DNA of 64,000 nt. Origin: Bacteroidota bacterium (GTDB lineage Bacteria; Bacteroidota; Bacteroidia; Chitinophagales; Chitinophagaceae). The position numbers and the translations under genes are program-made. A model generated the notes under the pieces. It did no database searches. It had not been told where the DNA came from and saw nothing but the letters and a program-made list of their open reading frames with translations. Positions 9,895 to 19,534 of this stretch are shown one piece after another. Position 1 is the first letter of the stretch, and every line of letters starts with the position of its first letter. The stretch spans positions 99,088-163,087 of the forward strand of contig JAFEAF010000006.1 in NCBI GenBank assembly GCA_018266555.1, written 5' to 3'.

Positions 9895-10103
9895 TAGCAG
9901 TGAGTTTAACTCAAAATCGCAAAATCCGGCCTTTTATTGCTTAAAAGTTTTCCCATCCTGTTAATTCCTCAAAATTTGTGTGGATTGTGTTCTTTGTTCT
10001 CTGTAAACATACCTTTTACAGGAAATATTAAGTACCAGGAGTATCAATAAATTTCTCACTGAAGCTAAGCGACAGAGTGGAATAATTTTGATTAAAAAAT
10101 TTA

Positions 10104-10862
10104 TCAGTCATGGGAATTATCAGCAGACAAAGCAGCCATGGTATATTCACCATTCAACCTGGCAATATTGGCAATGGAAATTTCTTTAGGGCAAACCGCT
10201 TCGCAAGCGCCGGTGTTTGTGCAGGCCCCGAAACCTTCTTTATCCATTTGTGTAACCATATTCAATACTCTTGTTTTCCTCTCCGGATCACCCTGGGGTA
10301 ATAATGCAAGGTGGGAAACTTTGGCCGATACAAATAACATGGCTGAAGAATTTTTACAAGCTGCAACACATGCGCCGCAACCGATACAGGCTGCTGCAGC
10401 AAATGATTTGTCTGCATGTTCTTTTTCAATAGGTATTGCATTGCCATCAACAGCATTACCGGTATTGACTGAAATATATCCTCCGGCCTGAATGATACGG
10501 TCGAATGCAGTGCGATCTACCATCAAATCCTTAATAACCGGAAAAGCATTTGCTCTCCACGGTTCCACTACAATGGTATCACCATCTTTAAATGCTCTCA
10601 TATGCAATTGACAGGTGGTGGTGCCATGCCAGGGGCCATGCGGACGGCCATTGATATACATAGAACACATACCGCAAATTCCCTCACGGCAATCATGATC
10701 AAATGCAACCGGTTCTTTTCCTTCGTTAATTAATCGTTCATTCAACACATCAAACATTTCAAGAAAAGACATCTCCGATGAAATATCCTTCACTTCAAAA
10801 GTTTCAAACTTACCTTTAGAAGCAGCATTTTTCTGCTTCCAGACTTTAAGATTCAGATTCAT
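10104..10862 (-). CDS. sdhB: Succinate dehydrogenase/fumarate reductase iron-sulfur subunit
   Basis: 252 residues from the ATG at 10862, preferred because family members begin MNLxLKVW; an in-frame ATG at 10877 would add five residues. The [2Fe-2S] cluster ligands are Cys58, Cys63, Cys66 and Cys84, and the C-terminal half carries [11 protein letters not shown] and [12 protein letters not shown] for the [4Fe-4S] and [3Fe-4S] clusters. It passes electrons from FAD in SdhA to heme/quinone in SdhC at the inner membrane. It is the last gene of sdhC-sdhA-sdhB; a palindromic repeat fills the 120-bp gap after sdhA. Confidence 0.97.
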   Translation of the reverse strand: MNLNLKVWKQKNAASKGKFETFEVKDISSEMSFLEMFDVLNERLINEGKEPVAFDHDCREGICGMCSMYINGRPHGPWHGTTTCQLHMRAFKDGDTIVVEPWRANAFPVIKDLMVDRTAFDRIIQAGGYISVNTGNAVDGNAIPIEKEHADKSFAAAACIGCGACVAACKNSSAMLFVSAKVSHLALLPQGDPERKTRVLNMVTQMDKEGFGACTNTGACEAVCPKEISIANIARLNGEYTMAALSADNSHD

Positions 10863-10881
10863 TGTGTAGTGTTCCATAATG

Positions 10882-10980
10882 CCCCTGTCCCCTAAAGGGG
10901 AACTTAATTTTGATTAATCAGTTTAATAATGAACTTTTCTTTTTTTGTAAATCGCTTAAAGCCCTTTTAGGGGTTTGTGG
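10882..10980. repeat. Intergenic palindromic repeat, copy B, inside the sdh operon
   Basis: CCCCTGTCCCCTAAAGGGGAACTTA at the left and CCCTTTTAGGGGTTTG at the right enclose about 50 bp, the same plan as 6318-6413. It sits between sdhA and sdhB, so it is transcribed with the operon and would fold in the mRNA. Confidence 0.75.
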
Positions 10981-10982
10981 AT

Positions 10983-12959
10983 TTACTTATAGCTCCTCTG
11001 CACCGGTTTCACTTCTTCATACTTCAATTCCTCTTTATGCAATTCCCACCCGCTTCCGTTTTGATATTCCCAGGCACTGACATACATAAAACGATCATCA
11101 TTTCTCATAGCTTCACCTTCCGGAGTCTGGTATTCTTCCCGGAAATGCCCGCCACAACTTTCTTCTCTTTGTAAAGCATCCATACAAATCAATTCTCCTA
11201 ATTCAAGAAAATCCGCCACCCGGTTTGCCTTATCCAATTCCGGATTCATTTCTTTAATATCACCCGGTATGCGTACATTTTTCCAAAACTCTGCTCTCAA
11301 TTTTTGTATTTCTGCAATTGCTTCTTTCAACCCGTTTGCATTTCTCGCCATACCACATTTATCCCACATTATTTTTCCCAATCGTTTATGAAAACTTTCC
11401 ACAGTCTCATTGCCTTTAATATTCATCAGTTTACTGATTCTTTCTGCTACACCTTTTTCTGCTCCTTCAAATGCGGGATGTGTAGTGGGAATTTCTTTTG
11501 TTCTTATTTCATCCGCAAGGTAATTACCCAACGTATATGGAATTACAAAATACCCATCCGCCAGGCCCTGCATCAATGCCGATGCGCCAAGACGATTGGC
11601 TCCATGATCAGAAAAATTACATTCACCCAATGCATACAACCCCGGGACATTAGTCATCAATTCATAATCCACCCATAAACCACCCATCGTGTAATGTACA
11701 GCCGGGTAAATTCTCATGGGAACATTATATGGATTTTCGCCTGTGATCTTTTCGTACATATCAAAAAGATTTCCGTATTTCTCTTTTATCACTTCCGTTC
11801 CATGATGACGAATTTCCTCTGCAGTAGGATTATGATTGCCCAATTTGCTACATTCAATTTTTCCATACCGATTTATGGCATCTGAAAAATCAAGGAACAC
11901 AGCTTGTTTTGAAGTACCTACTCCATAACCGGCGTCACATCTTTCTTTTGCCGCACGGGAAGCCACATCTCTCGGAACTAAATTTCCGAATGCGGGGTAT
12001 CTTCTTTCCAGGTAATAATCTCTTTCATCTTCCGGGATTTCGTTTCCCTTTCGTGTATCATTTTGTTTTTTTGGTACCCAGATTCTTCCGTCATTTCTCA
12101 ATGACTCTGACATCAGCGTCAGTTTACTTTGATGGTCTCCGGTTACGGGTATGCAAGTAGGATGAATTTGTGTATAACAAGGATTACCAAACAAAGCTCC
12201 TCTTTTATGCGCTTTCCATGCAGCGGTAACATTACTGCCCATCGCATTCGTAGATAGGTAAAAAACATTTCCATAACCGCCGCTGCAAAGCAATACAGCA
12301 TGACCAAAATGTCTTTCTAATTCTCCGGTGATCAGATTGCGGGTGATAATGCCTCTTGCTTTTCCATCAATAACAACTACATCGAGCATTTCATGACGGG
12401 AAAACATTTCCACGGTACCTAAAGCGATTTGTCTTTCCAGTGCCTGGTATGCGCCAATCAAAAGTTGTTGCCCGGTTTGTCCTGCAGCATAAAATGTACG
12501 TTGCACCTGCACTCCGCCAAAAGAACGATTGGAGAGTAAACCGCCGTATTCTCTTGCAAATGGAACACCTTGCGCCACACATTGATCAATGATATTTGCG
12601 CTTACCTCCGCTAACCTGTAAACATTGGATTCCCTCGACCTGTAATCACCGCCTTTTATCGTATCATAAAATAAACGATAAACACTGTCGCCATCATTTT
12701 GATAATTCTTCGCTGCGTTGATGCCGCCTTGCGCTGCAATACTGTGCGCCCTTCGTGGCGAATCCTGGAAACAAAATGATTTTACTTTATAACCCAATTC
12801 TCCCAATGAAGCAGCTGCAGAAGCCCCGGCTAATCCTGTGCCGACCACAATTATTTCCAGCTTGCGTTTATTGGCCGGGTTCACCAATTTGCAATGGCCT
12901 TTATAATTTGTCCATTTCTGATCTAATGGACCTGATGGATTTTTTGATTCTAACGGCAT
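10983..12959 (-). CDS. sdhA: Succinate dehydrogenase/fumarate reductase flavoprotein subunit
   Basis: 658 residues from the ATG at 12959 ([12 protein letters not shown]); the frame is open 96 bp further up but that stretch has no family similarity. The N-terminal Rossmann motif is [19 protein letters not shown], the covalent-FAD His region reads [16 protein letters not shown], active-site blocks include HPTCIPVTG and PRDVASR, and FAD is also held by [21 protein letters not shown]. It oxidises succinate to fumarate in the TCA cycle (or the reverse). The length and sequence fit the type B enzymes of Bacteroidota. Encoded between sdhC and sdhB. Confidence 0.97.
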   Translation of the reverse strand: MPLESKNPSGPLDQKWTNYKGHCKLVNPANKRKLEIIVVGTGLAGASAAASLGELGYKVKSFCFQDSPRRAHSIAAQGGINAAKNYQNDGDSVYRLFYDTIKGGDYRSRESNVYRLAEVSANIIDQCVAQGVPFAREYGGLLSNRSFGGVQVQRTFYAAGQTGQQLLIGAYQALERQIALGTVEMFSRHEMLDVVVIDGKARGIITRNLITGELERHFGHAVLLCSGGYGNVFYLSTNAMGSNVTAAWKAHKRGALFGNPCYTQIHPTCIPVTGDHQSKLTLMSESLRNDGRIWVPKKQNDTRKGNEIPEDERDYYLERRYPAFGNLVPRDVASRAAKERCDAGYGVGTSKQAVFLDFSDAINRYGKIECSKLGNHNPTAEEIRHHGTEVIKEKYGNLFDMYEKITGENPYNVPMRIYPAVHYTMGGLWVDYELMTNVPGLYALGECNFSDHGANRLGASALMQGLADGYFVIPYTLGNYLADEIRTKEIPTTHPAFEGAEKGVAERISKLMNIKGNETVESFHKRLGKIMWDKCGMARNANGLKEAIAEIQKLRAEFWKNVRIPGDIKEMNPELDKANRVADFLELGELICMDALQREESCGGHFREEYQTPEGEAMRNDDRFMYVSAWEYQNGSGWELHKEELKYEEVKPVQRSYK

Positions 12960-13106
12960 TATTAATTGAATTGAAAAAAATATTTTTATGTCACCGTCAT
13001 TGTTACAATCATCTTCTTTACCGTTTATCCCGTTCATACGGGACCACGCCTTCAACTATAACAATTCTATTCAACAATTCCCGACTCATCACTCTCTCTC
13101 CTTCTC

Positions 13107-13775
13107 TCACACCCAACCCAAATACATCGAAACAGGCATCATAGCAAAAACCAATGAAACGATTACAGAAAATCCAATACCAATATTATTTATCATGGAC
13201 AGGTAACGATTATTACTTACGCCCAGCGTTCTGAAAGCACTTTGGAATCCATGCACCAGGTGCCAGCACAAAGAAAAACAACCAAGAACATATATAATTA
13301 CAACCCACAACTCACTGAAGGTTGTTTTCATCCTGTCAAATAAATTAAGTTCTTCACCAAGTAACCAACCCTGGTGGCTCCGGTTAGGATACCAGAACTG
13401 TGAAAGATGAATGATCAGAAATAATAAAATCAAAGTGCCTAAGAGCCCCATGCTGCGACTATACCATTTGCTGCCCCGGTTGCCAAGATTTACCTGGTAT
13501 CCAACGGTTCTTTTACTGCGGTTTTGAAATTCTAAAACTAATCCCTGTATGATATGAATGAGAAATCCTGCCATCAATCCAATTTCCAGGATCCTGATAA
13601 CATAAGAAGAACCCATGAAATGAGCAGCTCTGTTGAACATGGCGCCATCATCATTAGCCCAGATGCATGCATTGATACCAACATGTACCACCAGGAAAGA
13701 AATAAGAAACAAACCCGTCAAACCCATCACTAATTTTTTTCCTACAGACGAAGTAAATATTTCAGACCATTTCAT
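13107..13775 (-). CDS. sdhC: Succinate dehydrogenase cytochrome b subunit (type B, five helices)
   Basis: 222 residues with five hydrophobic helices. Histidines inside the helices (FLVVHVG, FLIHIIQG, LIIHLSQF, CWHLVHG) are the expected axial ligands of two b hemes, as in the single-subunit membrane anchors of type B succinate:quinone oxidoreductases. It anchors SdhAB and reduces menaquinone. First gene of the operon; a -7 box lies 86 bp upstream. The 147-bp gap to sdhA contains a small CCCG/CGGG hairpin near 13029-13044. Confidence 0.95.
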   Translation of the reverse strand: MKWSEIFTSSVGKKLVMGLTGLFLISFLVVHVGINACIWANDDGAMFNRAAHFMGSSYVIRILEIGLMAGFLIHIIQGLVLEFQNRSKRTVGYQVNLGNRGSKWYSRSMGLLGTLILLFLIIHLSQFWYPNRSHQGWLLGEELNLFDRMKTTFSELWVVIIYVLGCFSLCWHLVHGFQSAFRTLGVSNNRYLSMINNIGIGFSVIVSLVFAMMPVSMYLGWV

Positions 13776-13861
13776 AATAAAGAATCAAGGATGTCCGCCC
13801 GCTCTCCCGGCTGAATGATTCCGGCGGGGATGATCCGGTTGGAAGGGGTTAAAAATCTGCA

Positions 13862-13869
13862 CAAATGTA
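13862..13869 (-). promoter_or_regulatory. -7 promoter box of sdhCAB
   Basis: On the minus strand the sequence is TACATTTG, an exact TAnnTTTG match, about 86 bp before the sdhC start. The UTR between is GC-rich with CCGGCGGGG-type blocks. Confidence 0.55.
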
Positions 13870-13944
13870 CTATCAGATTAGCAAATAAAATGGAAAACTT
13901 ATTTGATTTTAATCACAAGAACCCGGGTTAAATATAGAAATGAC

Positions 13945-14511
13945 TTAATCTTTTATCCGAGCCATCAATTCACCATCTATTTTTCTAAATAAATGAAATG
14001 GTTTATACGTTCGCCAGTTATCCAGTTCCATCAGTTCAATATAATAGTTCAGGCGGGCTTTTATAAAATCATGCTGGGTTTGTTGTGGCATATTCAGGCA
14101 AACCACCCAGCCGTTTTGCTCCACTACATTCTCATACAATTCTTCATAATAATCTTTGCAGTCGCTATGATAGTTCAGCACATTTTCGGTGATCAATACA
14201 AATTTATGAATGCCTTCATCCATGAATTTTTCAAGCACTTCTCTTTTCAGGGACATGATATCGTTTTCAATGGCGTCATTCCATTCGCCAATCATTTCGA
14301 TGATTGCATATTTTTCATCGTAATCAGCCAGCAGAACTTTTAAATATAAAGTGCGGCTGCCGAAATCATCCCATTGCGGATGGATATAATAATTATAAAC
14401 CGTGTGAGAAAATTCGAACTCGGAATATTGTCTGCCGTGGAAAGGTGACCGTTCATCTTCCTCGCTCACATAAATATGTCTCCAGTTATAAAAAGGTTCT
14501 ATGTCGTGCAT
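13945..14511 (-). CDS. Conserved hypothetical protein
   Basis: 188 residues, acidic and rich in Tyr/Trp/His, with no signal peptide or membrane segment; probably cytoplasmic. I do not recognise a named domain. The predicted alternation of helices and strands with a hydrophobic core (KFVLITENVLNY, GWVVCLNMP) suggests a compact alpha/beta fold. It precedes thrC-thrB-thrA on the strand but is downstream of them in transcription order and has its own -7 box, so it need not belong to the thr operon. No function is proposed. Confidence 0.8.
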   Translation of the reverse strand: MHDIEPFYNWRHIYVSEEDERSPFHGRQYSEFEFSHTVYNYYIHPQWDDFGSRTLYLKVLLADYDEKYAIIEMIGEWNDAIENDIMSLKREVLEKFMDEGIHKFVLITENVLNYHSDCKDYYEELYENVVEQNGWVVCLNMPQQTQHDFIKARLNYYIELMELDNWRTYKPFHLFRKIDGELMARIKD

Positions 14512-14528
14512 ACACCAACTCTCCGGTA

Positions 14529-14536
14529 CAAATATA
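14529..14536 (-). promoter_or_regulatory. -7 box before the hypothetical gene
   Basis: TATATTTG on the minus strand, an exact TAnnTTTG match, 17 bp before the start at 14511. It lies between the stop of thrC and this gene. Confidence 0.55.
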
Positions 14537-14551
14537 ATTGAGTTGTCAAAA

Positions 14552-15844
14552 TTAATGAAGCAGATATCCTTTCAATTGTTCAAAGCTATTTTCCATTAAA
14601 CTGCTTTTTTTATTTTTTTTCATGATACCTGCCAGGGATGCAGGTATCTCAATTTTTTGACCAATTGCTTTTTCAACAGCTTCGGGAAACTTCACCGGGT
14701 GTGCCGTTTCCAGGAAAATTCCCTTACCGGGAAACTGATCAAGGTATCGTTCTAAAGATAAATATCCCACAGCACCATGGGGATCGCATAGATAATTGCA
14801 ATGCTGATATACTTCTTTTATAGTGAGGAGCGTTTCTTCATCGCTGATGCTGAAAGAGGATAGATCATTTTTCAGAACTGAAAACCGATGCTGAAAAATT
14901 TCCAGTATCCGGACAAAATTACTCGGATTGCCCACATCCATAGCATTGCTTAGTGTGGGTATGGTTTGTTTTGGTTTCAGGATTTCAGTCTTAAGATAAT
15001 TGCTGATGACATCATTTGCATTGCAGGCAGCAATAAAATGTTTGACCGGCAAACCCGATTGTTGCGCCAATAATCCGGCACAGATATTTCCAAAATTTCC
15101 ACTCGGTACAGATACCACCGGCGGCTTTCCTTTTTCCGGCCATTGCTTATATGCAAAAAAATAGTAAACCTGTTGGGGCAGCCATCTGGCTACATTAATG
15201 GAATTGGCCGATGTAAGAAACCGTTTTTTATTTATGTCTTCATCAGCAAATGCTTTTTTCACCATCTGCTGGCAGTCATCAAATGTACCTTTCACTTCCA
15301 GTGCATGAATATTTTCTCCTAATGTGGTTAGTTGTTTTTCCTGCACCGGGCTTACTTTTCCCGAAGGATATAAAATAATAACCTCCACTCCTTCGGTTTC
15401 ATAAAAACCATTGGCCACAGCGCCGCCGGTATCACCCGAAGTGGCAACTAATACAGTTACTTTCTTTTCATGATCTTTCAAAAAATAACCCAAACAACGG
15501 CTCATGAACCTGGAACCGACATCTTTAAATGCCAGTGTAGGGCCGTGAAATAATTCCAATGAAAATATGGTTTCATTAACCTGAACCAGCGGTATGGGGA
15601 AATTGATTGTTTCGGAAATTATTTGAAATAATTTTTCTTCAGGTATTGCATCGCCAACGTAGGGCTTTATCACCCGGAATGCAATTTCTTCATTGGATAA
15701 ATTTTCTATATCCCTGAAAAATTCATTTTCAATTTTAGGGATGCGTTCCGGAAAATACAATCCCATATCCGGCGCCTGCCCTCTAATAGTCGCTTCCCTG
15801 AAATCAACTGTTACTGATTGTTTATTGATGCTGTAATGCTTCAC
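14552..15844 (-). CDS. thrC: Threonine synthase
   Basis: 430 residues. The start is GTG at 15844, since no ATG is in frame nearby and the protein begins MKHYSINKQSVTVDF as in the family. The pyridoxal-phosphate Lys lies in LAFKDVGSRF, the phosphate-binding loop in SGDTGGAVANGF, and VSVPSGNFGNICAG is conserved in long-type threonine synthases. It converts O-phosphohomoserine to threonine. Third gene of the thrA-thrB-thrC operon, 65 bp after thrB. Confidence 0.96.
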   Translation of the reverse strand: MKHYSINKQSVTVDFREATIRGQAPDMGLYFPERIPKIENEFFRDIENLSNEEIAFRVIKPYVGDAIPEEKLFQIISETINFPIPLVQVNETIFSLELFHGPTLAFKDVGSRFMSRCLGYFLKDHEKKVTVLVATSGDTGGAVANGFYETEGVEVIILYPSGKVSPVQEKQLTTLGENIHALEVKGTFDDCQQMVKKAFADEDINKKRFLTSANSINVARWLPQQVYYFFAYKQWPEKGKPPVVSVPSGNFGNICAGLLAQQSGLPVKHFIAACNANDVISNYLKTEILKPKQTIPTLSNAMDVGNPSNFVRILEIFQHRFSVLKNDLSSFSISDEETLLTIKEVYQHCNYLCDPHGAVGYLSLERYLDQFPGKGIFLETAHPVKFPEAVEKAIGQKIEIPASLAGIMKKNKKSSLMENSFEQLKGYLLH

Positions 15845-15909
15845 TATTTATTGTTTAACTTGAATTGCTTATTTCAAAATACTAATTGCGAACATTAAAC
15901 TCCCACCTC

Positions 15910-16833
15910 TCACCCACTCACCACCTCCACTCCTCTTTTATTAATTCTCGTCACATAAGTATTGTAATCAATCCCGATTTTATTATAAACTTCCTTCATT
16001 ACCTGTTCTACTGCTTTGGCTGTTGATTCATCCTTACTCAGCATAAAAACAGAAGGTCCAGAACCGGAAATACCACCCCCCAAAGCTCCTGCTTCTTTAC
16101 ATTTCTTTTTTACTTCATCAAAACCGGGGATCAAAATACTTCGCACCGGCTCAATGATCACATCTTCCAGGGAACGGCCGATCAGGTCATGATCGTTTTT
16201 TATTAAACCGGTAATCAGCCCGGCAATATTTCCCCATTGACGAATGGCATCTTTAAACAAAATTTGTTTTTTCAAAATTTGTCTTGCATCCGAAGTCTTC
16301 ACTTCTATCTGCGGATGAACAACAGTCACATAAAGATCAGGTGCCGGAATAGAAATAATATCTAAAGGATGAATACTTCGTATTAAAGTAATGCCCCCTG
16401 AAATACAGGGAGAAATATTGTCTGCATGTTTTACTCCAGACGCTAATTTTTCGCCATTCATGGCAAACTGAATCATTTCTTCATTGGAAAAAATATTATC
16501 CAGCAAATGATTGGCTGCAATGGCTGCGCCTGCTGCGCTGGCAGCACTGGAGCCTAATCCGCTGCCCGGTTTGATCTGCTTAGTGATTTCAACTTCAAAA
16601 CCAATTTCATTTTTCATTCTCTCTATAATGGAAAGCAAAACCACACCCGCTACATTTTTTTCCGCTTCTTCAGGCAGTCCGAAATAATCATTGTTACGAA
16701 TGATCACATTTGGTTCATTCAGCAACTGCACCTGCATGATATCATAAGGTTCATTCAGCGCCATACCAAGAATATCAAATCCACAAACAAGATTGGCAAC
16801 GGTAGCAGGGCTTTTTATTTTAATTTTTTGCAT
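15910..16833 (-). CDS. thrB: Homoserine kinase
   Basis: 307 residues, GHMP kinase fold. The ATP-binding motif is PGSGLGSSAASAAGAA at about residues 88-104, and the C-terminal glycine motif is GGGISGSGPSVFML. It phosphorylates homoserine for threonine synthase. Nine bases separate it from thrA, so the two are almost certainly co-transcribed and translationally close. Confidence 0.96.
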   Translation of the reverse strand: MQKIKIKSPATVANLVCGFDILGMALNEPYDIMQVQLLNEPNVIIRNNDYFGLPEEAEKNVAGVVLLSIIERMKNEIGFEVEITKQIKPGSGLGSSAASAAGAAIAANHLLDNIFSNEEMIQFAMNGEKLASGVKHADNISPCISGGITLIRSIHPLDIISIPAPDLYVTVVHPQIEVKTSDARQILKKQILFKDAIRQWGNIAGLITGLIKNDHDLIGRSLEDVIIEPVRSILIPGFDEVKKKCKEAGALGGGISGSGPSVFMLSKDESTAKAVEQVMKEVYNKIGIDYNTYVTRINKRGVEVVSG

Positions 16834-16842
16834 AATGAATTC

Positions 16843-19284
16843 TTATTTAACGGCTCTCAAAATATCAGCAAACACCCCGCTGGCTGTCACCTCTGCCCCG
16901 GCTCCCGCTCCTTTGATCACCAAAGGTTGCTCTTTGTATCGTTCTGTATAAAATAGCACTACATTATCTTTTCCGTACAAATGATAAAGATCATGATTGG
17001 GGTTGATATGCTGCAAACCGACATCAGCCTTGCCAGGATTATATGATGCTACAAATTTTAACTTGTTACCAGTATTATTAGCTTCATCATAAATTTTTTT
17101 AAAATGTATTTCTTCTTTTTCCATTGCTCGATAAAAATCTTCCACAGAGCCTTTCATACAAGAATCCGGTATGAACGTTTTGTTTTGAATATCGCTCATT
17201 TCAATTTCTTGCCCCGCTTCTCTTGCCAGAATTAAAATTTTCCGCATCACATCGGTGCCGCTCAGATCTAATCTCGGATCCGGTTCTGTATAACCTTCCT
17301 CCTGAGCCTGTTTCACTACTTCTGCAAATTTTCTTTTCCCGTCATAATTATTGAACACAAAATTCAGGGTTCCGCTTAAAACAGCTTCAATACGCAGTAT
17401 CCGGTCGCCGCTGCTCAAAAGATCATTCAAGGTACCAATAACTGGCAGTCCAGCGCCCACATTGGTTTCAAAAAGAAACTGGCTGTTAAATTCCCTCGCC
17501 AGGTCTTTTAGTTTTTTGTAATACTCATATTCAGATGATGCAGCTACTTTATTGCAAGCCACGACTGTAATACTTTTCTTCAACAAAAGATCATAAAGTT
17601 TGGCTACCCTGTCATTAGCCGTTACATCAATAAAAATGGAATTGCGTAAGTTGAGTGTAATGATCGTTTCAATAAATTCAGAAATATTTCCTTTTACGCC
17701 TTCCGGTAATTTTTCTTTCCATTGTGATAAATCAATCCCTTCTTCTTGAACCAGCATGTTCCGGCTATTGCACAAACCAACTACTCTTGCCTGAATATGC
17801 ATTTGTTCCTGTAAAAAATGAACTTGTTGTTTCAATTGAGCCAAAAGTTTCGAGCCCACATTACCAGTTCCGGCTATAAAAAGATTAACCTGTTTGTATG
17901 TTTTTTCAAAAAACTCTTCATGCAAAACGTTGATGGCTTTGCGAACATCTTTGGTGGCGATAACGGTAGAAATATTTTTTTCAGAAGATCCCTGGGAAAT
18001 AGCCCGGATGTTCACCCCGTTTTTTCCTAATGCGCTAAACATTCGTCCACTGACGCCGGTATGGCTTTTCATATTCTCTCCCACCAATGCCACAATGGAA
18101 AGATCAGATTCCACTTTTAAGGGTTCTACTTTCTGTAGTGCAATCTCATTTACAAAAGCAGCATCTATCGTTTGTTTGGCTTTTTCAGCAAACGCTGATT
18201 CAATTCCCACGCAAATGGAATGCTCGGAGGAGCTTTGAGTAATCAGGATCACATTGATCTTTTCATTACTCAACGCTTCAAATAATCTTTTTGAAAAACC
18301 GGGGATGCCTACCATACCGCTTCCTTCCAGGCTAAGCAGAGAAATATTATTGATGCTTGAAATCCCTCTTACAATATTTCCATTCTTTTTAATCTGCGAT
18401 TCTATCAAAGTACCTTCATCACCCGGTGCGAAAGTATTTTTAATGCGGACAGGGATATTTTTATTCATCACCGGCTGGATAGTAGGCGGATAAATAACTT
18501 TTGCCCCGAAATGAGAAAGTTCCATGGCTTCCTGGTAAGAAATCTGTGGGATGATGCGGGCATGGCTTGCCATTCTTGGATCCGCCGTCATCATACCGCT
18601 GACATCCGTCCAGATTTCAAGAAGACCCACATTCATCGCAGAAGCTATGACGGATGCGGTATAATCCGAGCCCCCTCTTCCTAAAGTGGTAGTGATCCCG
18701 TTTGCGTCTGATGCAATAAAGCCGGGGATGATGAATAAAGAATCGTTATGTTCTGAAAAAAATCTTAAAATATTTTCATCTGTCAAACTGAAATTTACTT
18801 CTGCTGCCGTAAATAAAGAATTAGTAATTATCAATTCTCTTGCATCCTTCCATGTATTATCAATTCCTGCTGATTTAAGTTTAGCTGAAATGATGCAGGA
18901 AGAAAGCCATTCACCGTATGCAGCAATGCGATCTTTGGTTCTTGCGGTCAGTTCGCCCAGCATGAAAATGCCATTACAAATATCTTCAATTTCATTACAG
19001 GATTTTTTAACGAAGCTCAGCAATGAGCTTTGTTGCGTCAGCGGAATAAGTTCTTTGACAACTTCGAGGTGGCGATGTTCGATTAAAGACAATTTTTTTT
19101 TGTATTGTTCATTAGCCGCAGCAGCCAAAGCTGCGGATGATAATAAATGATCTGTAATACCGCCCATGGCCGATACGACAACGACCGTTTTATCTTTTTT
19201 AACAGCATTGCTGATGATAGCAACTACTTTATTTATATTTTCTGCGTTGGCAACAGAGCTGCCTCCGAATTTTAAAATCTGCAT
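16843..19284 (-). CDS. thrA: Bifunctional aspartate kinase / homoserine dehydrogenase I
   Basis: 813 residues, the normal length for the fusion. The aspartokinase half (about 1-300) opens with KFGGSSVA and carries TTLGRGGSDYTA. Two ACT domains follow (about 305-450; LEGSGMVGIPG and VALVGENMKSHTGVSGR), the usual site of threonine feedback. The dehydrogenase half (about 460-813) has the NAD(P) motif LFIAGTGNVGSKLL, then GYTEPDPRLDLSGTDV and the terminal KGAGAGAEVTASGVFADI. It catalyses the first and third steps from aspartate to homoserine. First gene of thrABC; a Thr/Ile-rich leader ORF with a hairpin lies upstream, pointing to attenuation. Confidence 0.97.
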   Translation of the reverse strand: MQILKFGGSSVANAENINKVVAIISNAVKKDKTVVVVSAMGGITDHLLSSAALAAAANEQYKKKLSLIEHRHLEVVKELIPLTQQSSLLSFVKKSCNEIEDICNGIFMLGELTARTKDRIAAYGEWLSSCIISAKLKSAGIDNTWKDARELIITNSLFTAAEVNFSLTDENILRFFSEHNDSLFIIPGFIASDANGITTTLGRGGSDYTASVIASAMNVGLLEIWTDVSGMMTADPRMASHARIIPQISYQEAMELSHFGAKVIYPPTIQPVMNKNIPVRIKNTFAPGDEGTLIESQIKKNGNIVRGISSINNISLLSLEGSGMVGIPGFSKRLFEALSNEKINVILITQSSSEHSICVGIESAFAEKAKQTIDAAFVNEIALQKVEPLKVESDLSIVALVGENMKSHTGVSGRMFSALGKNGVNIRAISQGSSEKNISTVIATKDVRKAINVLHEEFFEKTYKQVNLFIAGTGNVGSKLLAQLKQQVHFLQEQMHIQARVVGLCNSRNMLVQEEGIDLSQWKEKLPEGVKGNISEFIETIITLNLRNSIFIDVTANDRVAKLYDLLLKKSITVVACNKVAASSEYEYYKKLKDLAREFNSQFLFETNVGAGLPVIGTLNDLLSSGDRILRIEAVLSGTLNFVFNNYDGKRKFAEVVKQAQEEGYTEPDPRLDLSGTDVMRKILILAREAGQEIEMSDIQNKTFIPDSCMKGSVEDFYRAMEKEEIHFKKIYDEANNTGNKLKFVASYNPGKADVGLQHINPNHDLYHLYGKDNVVLFYTERYKEQPLVIKGAGAGAEVTASGVFADILRAVK

Positions 19285-19372
19285 ACTTTAAATTTGAATT
19301 GAGAAACTGGTTAAATAAAATGAAAAGACTTTAGTTTGTCTTTCAGCAATAAGCCCATTGGATAATATGAAA

Positions 19373-19480
19373 CTATTTAATCCCGTAAAACGGGATTGTT
19401 GTAGTTGTGGAAATAATAATAGAAGGCCAACCGGCAATATCCGGAGATTCATTAATAGTATGGATGGAATAAATCACCAC
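19373..19480 (-). promoter_or_regulatory. Probable thr leader peptide and hairpin upstream of thrA
   Basis: On the minus strand an open frame ends ...S-IIISTTTTIPFYGIK-stop, with Thr codons ACA ACT ACA ACA after three ATT Ile codons. The final codons overlap a hairpin, AATCCCG / CGGGATT with loop TTTTA on the coding strand (19379-19397). Runs of Thr and Ile codons next to an RNA hairpin are the signature of ribosome-mediated attenuation of threonine operons. No ATG is in frame; tandem GTG codons at 19475-19480 give a 35-residue peptide. A -7-like TATTTTGC at 19499-19506 would start RNA just before these GTGs. A weaker AT-rich hairpin (AAAGAC/GTCTTT) followed by a T-rich stretch lies between the leader and thrA. 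Confidence 0.65.
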
Positions 19481-19534
19481 AACAAACTTATGCGATGCGC
19501 AAAATAACGAATGATATTGAAAATAAAAAGGTTT

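Noticed and set aside
19288..19452. 54-codon ATG frame upstream of thrA, in another frame than the Thr/Ile leader
   Set aside because: Composition is unremarkable and it ends at the thrA start; the Thr/Ile codon run in the other frame explains the region better. It cannot be fully excluded as a coupled leader.
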